From contig JBAKBP010013039.1 of assembly GCA_037953745.1 (NCBI GenBank), positions 1 to 64,000 on the forward strand: DNA of 64,000 bases, in the 5' to 3' direction. Positions within the stretch are counted from its first letter, which is position 1. Every line of letters begins with the position of its first letter. Both the position numbers and the translations under genes were made by a program. The stretch comes from Lithodes maja. Lineage: Eukaryota > Arthropoda > Malacostraca > Decapoda > Lithodidae. Positions 21,741-32,689 of the stretch are shown in pieces. The notes under the pieces were generated by a model. That model did not search any database and was not told the origin of the DNA. It was given only the letters and a program-made list of their open reading frames with translations.

Positions 21741-24700
21741 GTAGCCGCCTGGCTGTAAGACCGCGGTTTTGGTATGCGTTCAAAAACCGTGATTATAGAA
21801 GGGGTTCCGCAGCGCAGCGGTAAAACTCTTATTAGTGTTTCAGCACTTGCCGGGTTAAAACAATTTTGTTTGTTTTTTTCCCCTATACCTCATATCACTC
21901 CTCCACATCCCCTCCTTCCCCCCTTCAATTATCACCTATTTTCCCTGTTATTCCCTAATTCGTTGGTATATTTTTGTGCTAACTGTTTGGAGGATGTGCC
22001 TAGAGAGTATGTTGGCAAAGGTAGATGGTGGGGTGAATGAGTCAGTCAAGCTTGAGGCCTTGCAAGGGGAGGAGTTGCCTCACATTGCTCCACATTTCAT
22101 GAATGGGCTGCTCCATGTTTATTCGCGATTTTGACCAGAAAAATTATATTTCCACTTGTTTTATTGTTGTTACAGGTTACTATCTTCATCGTGAAGGTAA
22201 AATAGGCGCATATGAATAAGTAATAACGATATTTATCGTAAAATGACGATTATAGGCATGAATGGAGCCTAATATCGTCGCCCAGAACAGTGGTGTTCAA
22301 TACACACAGCTCGCCGTTTATAGGTAAAGTGTATCTCAGAAACTAGAGTTACTGCGAAAGTTGGATAACGCCAAGTCAGTGGCATATATATGCCAAGAAT
22401 ATGGGATCAAGAAACAGACAGTGTCCGATATAAAAAAGAAAATAGCCGAGCTAAGGATCTTATGCCTCCACGTATTGTGTCGACGCCTCGGCCAGCTCTA
22501 GCGGCAAGGGCGTCCCCAGAAAGCATATGAAAATGGGCAAAGACCATCGACTCGATACAGCAGTGAAGAAGTGGTATGTTCAACAGAAGTCGAGTGGGAA
22601 TCTTGTCCGGGGGGTGGAAATTTTAATGGCAGCAACAAAGTTGGCCGAACATTTGGGCATTGTTGACTTTAAGGGCAGTGATGGGTGGTTGTGGCGCTTC
22701 CGCAATCGTCATGGGCTTTTCAATGTGAAAGCACACAGTGTGGCTGGGAGTGCTGATAGTGCTAGTGTCGAGCCCTTCCGTCTTAAGCTGAACAAACAGT
22801 AGAAGACGAAGGACTAGCCTTGTCACAAGTGTACAATGCGGATGAGACGGGATTTTACTGGCGTTCCTTGCCTAAAAATACACAGGCAAGGAAATCCGAG
22901 GAGACAGCTAAGGGCAAGAAATTGTCCAAAGAACGCCTTTCAGCATTGTGCGGTGCCAATGCTACTGGAACCCACAGGCTTAAGCTGGCCATTGTTGGCA
23001 AAGCGAAGAAACCTCGCGCCCTCAAGGAGCTGGACATGGAGCGAGACTTGCCAGTGCATTATTATAATTCAAAAAATGCCTGGTTCACAGCAGCCATATT
23101 TTTGCACTGGTTCCACAATTATTGTATTCCGGCAGTGCGAAGGTTCCAGAGGGAGGTCCTCAAGATTTCTGCCAGTGAAATTAAGGCGGTACTACTTCTC
23201 GACAACGCCCCAGCCCACCCTAGTGAGGACCAGTTGATCAGCGATGATGGCCGTATACGAGTCATGTATTTGCCACCAAACACCACTTCACTAGTCCAGC
23301 CCATGGACCAAGGCATCATTACCGCTGTGAAAAGGCGCTATACTAGGCGCTACCTTGATGAGGTGCTGGTTGTGCTCGAGGACGAGACCGACATCATCGA
23401 AGACACCCGAGGAGCTCGCACCCTAGCCAACATAAAGAACTATCACATCAAATCAGCATTGTTCAACCTGGCATATTCTTGGAGTGACATGAAGATTTCC
23501 ACCCTAAGTAACTGCTGGAAGAAACTCCTCATTGACGAAGATAACCCGGAGTTTACTGGGTTCGAGGGGTTCGAGGCCAGGGACTTCCACAGGTTGCTGC
23601 GGGATGCTGGAGAAAATGCCATGACAGAGGATGATGTTCGAGAGTGGTTGGACGAGAGTGAAGATGATCCCGGGTATGAGGTCCTCTCTACCCAACAAAT
23701 AGCTACCCAGGTAACTGAGAGAGAGACAGTGGACAGTGGAGACAGTGGAGACAGTGGGAGAGTGGATAGTGGATGAGATACCGAGGAGCAAAACCAAGCT
23801 CTCCACCCTACGCATGTACATTGATGCTCTAAATGATTACAGTGAATACAGCGACCAACAGGAGGCCCGTGGATACTATGGGACCCTGCCCATGTTCCGA
23901 GAGTTAATCATACGTGACCAGCATCAAGGAGGGAGGAAGGGGAAAATCAGCAGCTTCTTTGCCCCTCGACGTCCTGCACAGTCAACCCCTACTACAGAGC
24001 CCCAGCCAGGCCCTAGTGATCACTCAGAGCCCCAGCCTGGCCCTAGTCGTCACTCAGAGCCCCAGCCTGGCCCTAGCGGTTACAAGCCCAAGCCTGGCCC
24101 TAGAGTTGACCCTGACGACCCCTTGTCCATGTCTGAGGCGGCCAGCTTGGACTCGGACTCTGAGTAACCACTCAGAGTCTTCTGATGTACATATCCTGTA
24201 AATACATAATAGATTAAGGTAAGAAAAACACTTTGTTTTTGTATTTTTCTTTTTTTGTACCTGTAGGCTACCTGTGTTTCTGTTTTCTATTGGTTTATCT
24301 GGGTAATGAAAGAAAATGTTTATTAAAAAACACAAATTATATGTATGTGCAATATGTAAGGAAAGACTTAAAAACTCCCGGAAAGTTAAAAATCTTTATT
24401 TTCGAGGCATATTAGGGCAAAATCGGCAATTTCCGAGAGCCATTTTCCAGTTACGGACACCGTCTCCCCCCTATTAGTCCGTTAAATCGAGGGTCGACTG
24501 TATTTAAGATTGAGAGCAACCGAGGGTATCCGTTGGTCTGAGTTGATAATACACAACATAAAAGCTTGTCAATGATACTGATAGTCAGTTTGTGGATTCT
24601 GCATAACCATAAGTTTGTTGGTGATGCTATACCTACATAAAAGATATGCCGCCGGATATTCTTAACCCTTCCAGCCCAGGTGTCCTTTTTAAAAGGACGG

Positions 24701-24971
24701 CGCGGCAGATGGGCCGGTACCCGGGTGTCCTTTTAAAATCCCTATGCTTGAAAGTGTGCTTTGAAAATCGCGCGGCCAAAATTTACTTTGTAGGGGCGAT
24801 CGCAGCGCCACCACGCCTCAACTACTAACGTTATGAGTTCCTACGTGGCCGCCATACCGAGTTATACCGAAAAAATTTATTCCGACGCGTCCGATTCGCT
24901 GCAACCTCCCGCGCGCCCCACTCGTAACTTCGACGCCTGTTGCAACCGAGAAGAAACCTCAACGAAAGAAA

Positions 24972-27463
24972 GTGAAACGTTTGTTGAGTGATAGTGCTAT
25001 ACAGCGAGAACTTTTTGTCATTGAAGAGAGCAGTGGCGAAAGCTTGGTGGACAAAGAACAATTTATAAGTGGAAGCGAAGATGACTATTTCGTTGGCTTT
25101 GGAGACGACGATAATGTAGATGTATTTGAGGGGCGAGATAGTAGTGATGAGCCTGATGTGGAAGTGTTTCAGGAAGGTGCTATTGAACTTCCAAGTGTGC
25201 TAGAACCTAGGCCTACCCCGTCATCATCTTTGCTAGGTCAGCCTAGGCCTAGCCCTAGCCCAAGCCCAGGACCTTCCCCTTTGCCTGCCCGTACGCCCTT
25301 GAAAGTGGGCAAATACTTTTACAAACAATCTTTAGTGAAAAGTGCAGCCAAGAAAGCATGCAGGGCAGCAGAAAAAGTTAGGGAAGGCGAAGATAGTGAT
25401 AGTGACGCCGACCCTGGTCTAGCAACCACCCGCATTCCTTTGTCCCGACGCCTTGACCCGGGACGCCGCGTGGGTCACCCACAGCCCTCAGCTTCATCTC
25501 TCCCTCAGGATGACCAAAGGGCCTCTTCAAGTGGTACTAGCAGTGTGCCACAGCCCTCAACACACCGCAGAGCATTATTTGCTGCGGAGAAGCCCTCGGC
25601 TCGCCGCAAAAGGAGCCCAACTCCCGAGGCTGAGGCTCCCATTGTTGAACCTCCCACAGCCTCCCGCGCCCCACGCCGCCGACGCCCGGTCACTTCTTCA
25701 TCCGAATTGTCTCCTGAAGAGGATGCTGACGACCCCAACATTGCCCCAGATGACCTGACGTCGCCTGAGGAGGAGGAGGAGGAAGAGGAAGTCCCGACAC
25801 GACGAGTTCGTGGGCGTGGTCAGCTGCCGACGCCGATGCCCCTGGGCGTAGGCATGCAGGGCGTCCGCGTGGCCAAGGGCGTGTGCCAGGGTGTCCAGGG
25901 CGTGTGCCTGCTGCAGTTGCACGTGCTCGAGCATCCGACCTGTTTGTGTGGACAGATAGAGCGGATTTTGAGCCAGATTGTCCTGCCTTTGACGAGGTAC
26001 AGATGGGTTCCGAGGTGTCACCAGCATATCCCTGTGGCCCAGATGCTACCCCCAGTGAACTTTTCTGTGGCTTCTATGACAATGAAGTCATGGAATACCT
26101 CGTCGAAGAGACCAATAACCACCATGCTATCTGTGCCAACTTTCTTGGGAAGAAGACCAGTGCCAAGATGGTGGCATGGAGAGATGTAACTGTGGCAGAA
26201 CTATGTGTTCTTGGCACTCACAATGCTGATGACACATATAAAGAAGCACGTTCTGGCCGACTACTGGATCACTGGTGACCTCATAACGACTCCAGCATTT
26301 GGCAAGTACATGTCCAGGGACAGGTACTTCGACATCCTCTCCTATCTTCACCTGACAAACAACATGGCAGTCCACCTTCCCGACTCATTATGGAAGATCA
26401 GGAAGCTGTATGACATGATACGTCATCGGTTCACCACCTACCTGATTCCTTTCCAGATGTGCCTCGACGAGTCTCTGGTCCTGTTCCATGGTAGGCTGCA
26501 CTTCCGACAGTATATCCCGTCCAAGAGACACCGCTTCGGCATCAAGCTCTTCGTCCTCTGCAACTGTTTGACGGGGTATGTGCTGGACTTTGTGGTCTAC
26601 AGTGGCAGTGGTGGAGAAATTCAGACTGACCCCCTCATTGGTTTTGGCGGCGCTGTAGTAAAGCAGATGATGGAGAGGCACTTCCATAAAAACCACATCC
26701 TCTACACCGATAATTACTACACGTCGCCTATCCTGACCAAGTACCTCCATGACCGCAAGACCGGAACTGTTGGCACAGTCAAGGCCAAGAGGAGGGAAAG
26801 CCAGGCTACCCAACCAAGCCGAAGAAGACGGACATCTTCCACAAGAAGAGTGGCCCCATCCTCTCCATCCACTGGCATGACCAGCGGAAGGTCAACCTCC
26901 TCACCACATGCCACAAAGCCGAGATGGTCGCTACAGGGAAGGTGGACCGAAGAACGAAGAACCCCGTCCAGAAACCAGCTGCTGTCCTGGACTACAACAT
27001 CAACATGCGCCTCATCGACAAGTCCGACATGCAGATAGGCTTCATCGACTGCCTGCGAACATCTTGCAGGTGGTACAAGTTTATCCTGCATACGGTAGAT
27101 ATGTCGGTCCTCAATGCCTACATCTACCGTCTGAGGACTCCAGGAGCCAAGAAGTACAAGTCCCTGCGGAAGTTCCACAAACATGTGATACTTGAGCTCC
27201 TGGTTAAACATGCGGGTACACCAGGGAGGCCACTACAAGGACCAGGCCAGCTGGACAAAACGGGGTGTGCTGAATTTTTTAGGAAGCACCAGCTCAACGC
27301 CCTTCCTTTACAGGGTCCAAATACTAGAGCCAGAATGCAGAAAAGGTGCCATGTGTGCAGCCACACAACTCGCAGACCCCGCAAAGTCACAAAAACCTTG
27401 AGTGCCTCGAGTGTCAAGTGGGACTGTGTGCTGGCACCTGCTTCAACGACTTCCACACTCTAA
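24972..27463 (+). pseudogene. piggyBac transposase of pB2, four or more frameshifts
   Basis: The N-terminal part (24972 to about 25900) is acidic with a PSPSPSPGPSPLP stretch, a RRALFAAEKP segment and a glutamate run, collinear with pB1. Then the frame shifts near 25900, 26205, 26800-26920 and 27397. Core motifs are still visible: first Asp in CLDESLVLFHG, second in LYTDNYYTS, third in LIDKSDMQIGF, and a cysteine-rich end (CHVCSHTTRRPRK) whose last part (LECLECQVGLCAGTCF) is in another frame. The stop used by that last frame is TAA at 27461-27463. Clearly inactive. Confidence 0.88.
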
Positions 27464-27469
27464 TAAACT

Positions 27470-27935
27470 TTTGAAGTGAAAGTGACAACAGTGAAAGTGA
27501 CACTCTAATGTAGGCTAAGAATAATAATATAACTAAGTATAAGTGAAAAGGACACATAAGTAAAATAAGTGCCTTCATAACAATATGAACAAGTGAAAGT
27601 GACACTAAAATATATACTTCTAACAATAAATAAGTGAAAATGACACTATCAATAAGCCTAGTCCAGTGAAAGTGACACTATAATAATAATAAAACTAAGT
27701 ATAAGTGAAAGAGACACACACAAGTAATAATAAGTGCCTTCATAACAATATGAACAAGTGAAAGTGACACTATATATATTATTAGCTTACCTAACAATAC
27801 ATAAAAGGGGAAATGACACTACCAATTATCAAAGTCCAGTGAAAGTGACACTATAATCATAATAATAATAATAAAACTAAGTAATAAGTGACAGAGACAC
27901 AAATAACTTCATGTAAATAACTTTATTGAGTGAAA
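27470..27935. repeat. Tandem array with GTGAAAGTGACAC in the pB2 3' region
   Basis: AGTGAAAGTGACAC or one-base variants occur about ten times. Larger units (such as GTGCCTTCATAACAATATGAAC at 27569 and 27735) repeat imperfectly with ~166 bp spacing. Position and core motif match the 177 bp array of pB1, although the surrounding sequence differs. Confidence 0.85.
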
Positions 27936-28170
27936 ATAACATAATAACTATAATAAATGACAGAATAACCAAGAAAACACTATCAAATCACTTCCCGGCA
28001 TAATTGCGGGTGGAGCGACGAGTGCAACTGGGCGTCGTAGCCGGGGCCGCGGTTGAGTGTTCGGACATGCCGAGGTAAATACGCGGAAAAAGTTACCTCC
28101 ACTTCCATCGCCATAACTCCGGAACCAGTTGAGCTAGAGACCTCTACTCAACGCCATTCTACGCGGCAAG

Positions 28171-28257
28171 GTAAGGCGCACAATTTGACATATATTTCAT
28201 TAATGTAGGTAGTATATTAAGCGAGATTAGCCTTAGTTTACTTTTGTTGTTTTTCAG
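28171..28257 (+). other. Intron-like GT...AG segment near pB2 right end
   Basis: AAG/GTAAGG at 28171 is a strong 5' splice-site match. TTGTTTTTCAG/CC at 28257 is a strong 3' splice-site match with a pyrimidine tract, 60 bp from the element edge. It follows GAGCTAGAGACCTCTACTC, a block also present in pB1. No transcript evidence is available. Confidence 0.45.
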
Positions 28258-28317
28258 CCAGATCACCCGGATACGAGCTCCGTCCTTTTGTAAGGCAGCC
28301 CGGGTTGGAAGGGTTTA

Positions 28318-28650
28318 TGTCTACAACTTCCACAAGGCAAAAGTTAGCGAGGTTTTAAGGATCACAATCGACTCAGAGGGAAAACTCAAGACTAGGAGCG
28401 ACACTGGGTTCTGACACCAAGGCTTCAGGGCCGGTATTCATAAAAGATATAAAAATTTTCCCTAAAAGTACTTTTAACTAAAAGATTGGCGTGAGTATAC
28501 GTTGTGGATTATCGAGTTGGACTAAAGGATACCCTCAGATGCTCTCATTTTTAAGTATTTAGATATATTATTTGAACAGAAGCAACTTTCCATCTTGAAA
28601 TTTCAGAATCACTTAACAGCCATCAGGGCCCCATTTCTAGGTTTAACAGG
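28318..28650. other. Unassigned spacer
   Basis: No open frame, terminal repeat or repeat match is visible. Confidence 0.5.
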
Positions 28651-28652
28651 TA

Positions 28653-29012
28653 CAGTAGGGTCTCACATAAAACGAGTTTATGGTCGATAAACGAGGGCGT
28701 TTTATGCGAATTTCGTTTTATGTGAACACAGCATTTTGGTGGCGCAATATCGTCAATGTTCACTGTAAGCGAAAATTTTCGTACAAAGCGAACGATATTT
28801 CATACAAAGCGAACGATATTTCGTACAAAGCGACGATATTTCGTACAAAGCGAACGATATTTCGTACAAAGCGACGATATTTCGTACAAAGCTAACTATA
28901 TTTCGTACAAAGCGACGATATTTAGTTTATTATATTAAATATTAATATTTTAGGTCGGTCGTTTTAATCGAGACTCGTTTTATGCGAACACGTTTTATGC
29001 GGGACCCTACTG
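28653..29012. mobile_element. TA-flanked MITE, CAGTAGGGTC ends (Tigger/pogo type)
   Basis: TA is at 28651-28652 and 29013-29014. The ends are CAGTAGGGTCTCACATAAAA and, in reverse, CAGTAGGGTCCCGCATAAAA. The interior holds about seven units of CGTACAAAGCGAACGATATT in variant form (28780-28925). A second member is at 60193-60559. No transposase. Confidence 0.88.
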
Positions 29013-29170
29013 TATATCCATGCCGTTAGAGGAGGAGAAATAGTTCATACAAGCTTGCTTTTGACTTCGGCCACCACCTCAACAACTAATGCCGGCATGG
29101 TCACTCAATTGTGTCTCGGTAGCGTTAAATTCACCACTATATACTAGACGACCGACTACTGATTGTCTGC

Positions 29171-29928
29171 TTAACCCGGCAAGCGCGATAAGCCTAATGG
29201 AAGTATCTGTCTAGCGTACGCGATAGGCCTCAAGGAAGCAAGACCATGAAAAAACGGTGACTGGAAAACTCAACCAGTAGACCATTTCAACCAGTAGCTC
29301 TCAACCAGTAACAAATAATCCAATACGGTTAGGTTAGGTTAGTACTATATTTTGGCACTGGTTTGGTTGGTCGTGGTTGATTTGGCACTGGTTAAGAGCT
29401 ACTGGCTGAAATGGTCTAATGGTTGAGATGTCCGGGAACCTGAAAATAACCTTCCAAAACACCCCAGGGGCTCTAAAAACAAAGGAATATGTGATTAGGC
29501 AAGATAAATCCTCTCTAGTACCTCTTAACACTCATCCACTTGTGTCCCGACCGCTCCCTTCCCCCCTCCCTCTTCCCTTCGGCTATTTTTCCTCTTATTT
29601 CCTTCATTTATTGGTTATTTAACGCACCAACCATTCTCAGGCGGGCTCGGAGGCAGCAGTGAGTCAGAGACCCTATAGCAGAGTGAGATCTCTCCCGGGG
29701 AGCTCAGATGCATGCGAGATGTTTGAGAGGAAAGATGTATGTCGGCCAGCCGGCCCAGAATACGACTGGGCGGCAAAAATATAAGTTTTTCACTACTCAG
29801 TTGCTGTTATCTCTTCTTTTATCGCTCTTCAATGTTCATCATATAAGAAAAATAAATGCATATGGAGAAGAAATGATGCTTTATATAGTAAATATAACAT
29901 ATTCTGTCGGAATCGAAGGGTAGAAATT
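29171..29928 (+). mobile_element. Family D TTAA element, right-truncated, with small MITE inside
   Basis: It starts at TTAA 29171 with CCCGGCAAGCGCGATAAGCC and follows 9263-9910 along most of its length, including GGAATATGTGATTAGG-type sequence and ATTCTGTCGGAATC. It stops at about 29928, without the right terminal repeat, against the recombinase fragment. It lies within the repeat shared with 14395-14590. Confidence 0.75.
29279..29427. mobile_element. 149 bp foldback MITE
   Basis: CTCAACCAGTAGACCATTTC at the left pairs with the reverse complement of GAAATGGTCTAATGGTTGAG at the right. The arms are about 38 bp. It is absent from the related family D copy at 9263. No clear target duplication. 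Confidence 0.65.
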
Positions 29929-29945
29929 ACGCTTGCTGGCCACTT

Positions 29946-30290
29946 TTCACGACCTTATTATGGCGTTCCTCGAGTTAAGAAAGCATTGTTTTTTATGGCG
30001 CTTGCCATGGGTGATAGAGTGTCGGAGTTAACGGCAATATCACAGGCTTTGAACTTTCTTCAATTTACTCCTAGAATGGCTTCGGTCATCATTGCTCCCG
30101 AACCAAGTTTTATTGCTATAAACGAACATAGGGAACATGTGTTTCGTCAATTTTTGGTTCCAGCTTTGAAGAGCGGAATCACATATCACCAATCACATGT
30201 CCAGTACTGGCACTTCAGGCATATATGCTCAGGTCTAATCCGATAAACTCGACACATTTGTGGGTATCACCGGAGAGTGACGGAGACTAA
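29946..30290 (+). pseudogene. Tyrosine recombinase fragment (DIRS/Ngaro-like)
   Basis: The frame through FFMALAMGDRVSELTAIS resembles the first catalytic-Arg block of tyrosine recombinases used by DIRS/Ngaro retrotransposons and Cryptons. It continues with an EPSFIAINEHREH segment, then shifts frame near 30225 into NPINSTHLWVSPES. The downstream H-x-x-R and Tyr blocks are missing. I favour a DIRS-like relic over a host gene, because it is short, frameshifted and surrounded by other elements. Confidence 0.5.
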
Positions 30291-30534
30291 TATGAGATCG
30301 AGAAAGAATCAGGTGGCTGCACTGTCGGTACATTTGGAGAAACCTCATGTGAAGTGTGTGGCTCTCCGTCAACCTCTGTAATTATGTTCTGTATCACAAC
30401 AACTGTATGTATTAGTGTTATGCCACGTTTCTAAACAACGAGGTATAGTCTGATTGCTCTTCTCACTCTGGGAATGATGCAGTTATCTCCAACTCCAGGG
30501 TGCTCTCGACTGGGCGAAGACTAACCTAACTTCT

Positions 30535-31204
30535 CTAAACACCAAAACAAACAAAAAATTCTACAGTAGATCCTCTGGAAAAAATGCAAACTAGGCGTGT
30601 ATCTAGCTCAGTACCAGTACTTGCACTGCTGCGGATGTTCATGGTGTTGGCGGCGGCGGCAGCAGACGCAACATTTTTACTATTCTGTATTTTCGTTTTG
30701 TAATCAAACTTCAAATCTTGTTTTCCCCATGCTTTATCAAGATTACTTTCAAACTTCTTTACTGATTCGGAATCGACTACATACTGGGGCAGTGCGATCC
30801 ACTCATTTACCACTCTATCACAAAAAAAGTTCCTTCTCTTTTCAAGTCTAGTTCTTTCCTTGTAAATGTTCTTATGAGTGTCCTCTCGTTCTTGTTCCCT
30901 CCCGCATCAAGAGGGTACCTTCACACACATCCTCATCATACTTTCCTGACACTATCTTAAAAGTCTCCATCATATCCCCTCTCTTTCTCCTATATGCCAG
31001 TGTCGGGAGTCCCAGTGTCCTCAACCTTGGCTCATAGCCCAGGTTCTTCAAAGTTGGTACCAGTTTGCTCGCTCTCCTCTGCACTTTCTCCACCGCTTCT
31101 ATATCTTTCACCATATATGGAGCCCACACCTGGTTCGCATATTCCAGGTGCGGCCTAACCAGCGCTGTATAGATTCCTAAAGATTTCTTCATCCAGGAAC
31201 ACAA
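30535..31204 (-). pseudogene. LINE C-terminal fragment, frameshifted
   Basis: The minus strand reads GIYTALVRPHLEYANQVWAPY, KVQRRASKLVP, RRKRGDMMETFKIVSGKYDE and RTRGHS, then after a shift near 30830 VVNEWIALPQYVVDSESVKKF. This is the thumb and C-terminal region of a CR1/Rex1-type LINE. No catalytic domain remains (5' truncated). Confidence 0.8.
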
Positions 31205-31317
31205 ATGTCCTCCTTATCAGCCCTGGAAATAACAGGCAATAGACATAAAACACAAGGAAAGATTACAAAGGTTTATATTCATAACCAACTAGGGAACATA
31301 GATATCAAAATAGTCTC

Positions 31318-31940
31318 TTAACCCAGGAGCTGCGGGAAGACTCTTAAGAGTTTCCCCGGGCGACTGCGGGAAGACTCTTAAGTCCTGGGCCTAAAAAAAT
31401 CCATTTAAAACACCCCAAAAAAACTTGAACCCTTTTTTTTTTTTTTTTTTTTTTGCCCCTGGGCCATGCCAAATATCACTCCTCCACATTCCCTCCTTCC
31501 TCGCTCCCCCCCCCCCCCCCCCTCCTTCAATTATCACATATTTTCCCTGTTATTCCCTTATTCTGTGGTCTATTTTCGTGCTAACATTAGCGAGTTGCTA
31601 GCAGGGCATTGTCATCAGTGTTACCAAGCGTGGGAATTAGGGGAGAAGTCAGGAAGAGAATTGAGAGGTACCTCCAGTGTCTCTCAAAGCTTCGTGAGTG
31701 GAAGGTTGGCTCACACACACTCTCGCTTTCATTTCTCGATTTTGACCAGCCAAACACTGTTTCCACTTGTTTTATTGTTGTAACTGGTTAATATCTTCAT
31801 ATTAATGGTAAAATAGGCGCATATGAATAAGTATTAACGATATTTATTGTAAAATAACGATGTTAGTGATGGGAACAGCTCAAATACGTGCGCACAGGCG
31901 TGTGGTGTTTCATACCCCCCATGCGCAGCAGAGAGGTTAA
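31318..31940 (+). mobile_element. Family A TTAA MITE, complete
   Basis: TTAA at 31318-31321 and 31937-31940 bound 623 bp, the cleanest copy in the window. The left end holds ACTCTTAAGAGT (31340-31351) and a second ACTCTTAAG (31374), centres 34 bp apart. There is a T run at 31434-31454, then the standard body and right end GCAGCAGAGAGGTTAA. Non-coding. Confidence 0.92.
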
Positions 31941-32159
31941 TGGCCACGCACAGAGCTTGTATAATAAGGAATGGTTAGGTAAAATAATCAGAAGCAATCG
32001 GTCTCAACACAAATAAATCGTCCTTAAAATACGGCAGAGTATGCACGAGAATAAGTAATGGTAAACAATAATACTAAATATAGTTAAATGACAAAAGAGT
32101 AATAACTCTCAAAAGTAATATGAAGGAACAACTTAAAATGACACACTTGAGTAAATGAT

Positions 32160-32685
32160 TAAATAGATTTCAGTAAATAAACAATGTCTCTGAAGGGAAA
32201 GGTGTATGCCTCATGTGCTAGAAGTGCAATGACGTATGCCTCAGAAACATGGGCCGTTAAAGTAGAGGATGTCAACAGAATGGAAGGTAATGAGATGAGA
32301 ATGGTGAGATGGATGTGTGGGGCCAGGCTGCAGAATAGAATAAAAAATGTTGAGTTGAGGAGACGTTTAGGTATAAAGGGTATTAGCGAGGTGATGCGTA
32401 CAAATAGACTGGAATGGTATGGACATGTGGAGAGAATGGACGAACAAAATTGGGTGAAAAAATGCAGGTCTGCAATTGTGGAGGGAGCTGCACCAAGGGG
32501 TGGACCGAGGAAGACCTGGGATCAGACTATACGTGCCGATCTCAAATCCAAAAACTTGACAAGTGAAGCAGCCCTTAACAGGGTTGCCTGGAACACCGCC
32601 ATTAGGACAAGAGACTGAAACTGCACGTATGTGTGGAGCACTCAGTCTTAAAATAGTATGTATGTATGTATGTATGTATGTATTA
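32160..32685 (+). pseudogene. LINE C-terminal fragment with TATG tail
   Basis: An open frame 32184-32618 encodes LKGKVYASCARSAMTYASETW, MVRWMCGARL, GHVERMDEQNWVKKC and a GPRKTWDQ-type end, the C-terminal region of an RTE-related LINE. It is followed by a (TATG)n tract at 32656-32682. The same family and tail type occur at 47527-48121. It sits in the Gypsy-1 integrase region. Confidence 0.8.
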
Positions 32686-32689
32686 ATAA

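Larger units (their letters stand above)
15064..21858 (-). mobile_element. Second TTAA element inside the first, filled with other elements
   Basis: TTAA is at 15064-15067 and 21855-21858. Its right end (TTAACCTCTCCACTGCATACC) resembles the family A right end and its left end, in reverse, starts TTAACCCGGCAAGTGCTG. The first palindrome position holds a decayed ACTAATAAGAGT. The interior holds the LINE, the unknown 3.2 kb insertion and a tandemly repeated section. Its original extent cannot be defined from one copy. Confidence 0.6.
14947..22327 (+). mobile_element. Family A MITE in the Tigger, itself split
   Basis: It starts at TTAA 14947-14950 within the Tigger reading frame. The left piece (14947-15067) has a palindrome-like CTCTTAAGAAG centred 27.5 bp in, and ends in CCCAGTAGCACTTAA. 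The right piece (21855-22327) continues with the family body: CATATCACTCCTCCACATCC, CAATTATCACCTATTTTCCC, ATTTTGACCAGAAAAATT and GGCGCATATG. The copy at 34985 reads straight through this joint (GTAGCACTTGAATT), which supports the split. The right TTAA has decayed to TAAA. Confidence 0.75.
14911..24167 (+). pseudogene. Tigger transposase, interrupted and frameshifted
   Basis: The first codons (MPPKVVKRKRVNL) lie at 14911-14949 and the rest at about 22330-24167, with the 7.4 kb TTAA insertion between. Seen in order: a helix-turn-helix (SQKLELLRKLDNAKSVAYI), a second CENP-B-type domain (WLWRFRNRHGL), then a DDE core with first Asp in YNADETGFYW (22841), second in LLLDNAPAHP (23201) and third in PPNTTSLVQPMDQGI (23306). 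There is a one-base shift near 22799 and another near 23755. The C-terminus has three EPQPGPS-type repeats and an acidic end (SLDSDSE). Catalytic residues remain, but the gene cannot be expressed as one protein. Confidence 0.87.
14689..24500 (+). mobile_element. Tigger/pogo DNA transposon split by nested insertions
   Basis: The left terminal repeat CAGTCGACCCTCGATTCAAC at 14689 matches the reverse complement of the right end at 24479-24500. A TA follows the right end (24501-24502), whereas the left flank is AA, probably mutated. The transposase starts at ATG 14911 and resumes at about 22330. Removing 14947 to about 22327 leaves about 2.4 kb, a normal Tigger size. Tigger elements move by a DDE transposase with a CENP-B-like DNA-binding domain and duplicate TA. 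Confidence 0.9.
24662..28317 (+). mobile_element. piggyBac element pB2, decayed
   Basis: It starts at TTAA 24662-24665 and ends at TTTA 28314-28317, a mutated TTAA. The left end reads CCCTTCCAGCCCAGG and the right, in reverse, CCCTTCCAACCCGGG. Left-end palindromes GTCCTTTTTAAAAGGAC (24682-24698) and GTCCTTTTAAAATCC (24727-24741) have centres 44 bp apart. A related copy, GTCCTTTTGTAAGGC (28282-28296), sits 27.5 bp from the right edge. The transposase between is frameshifted. It is related to pB1 in body organisation but has completely different palindromes. Confidence 0.92.
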
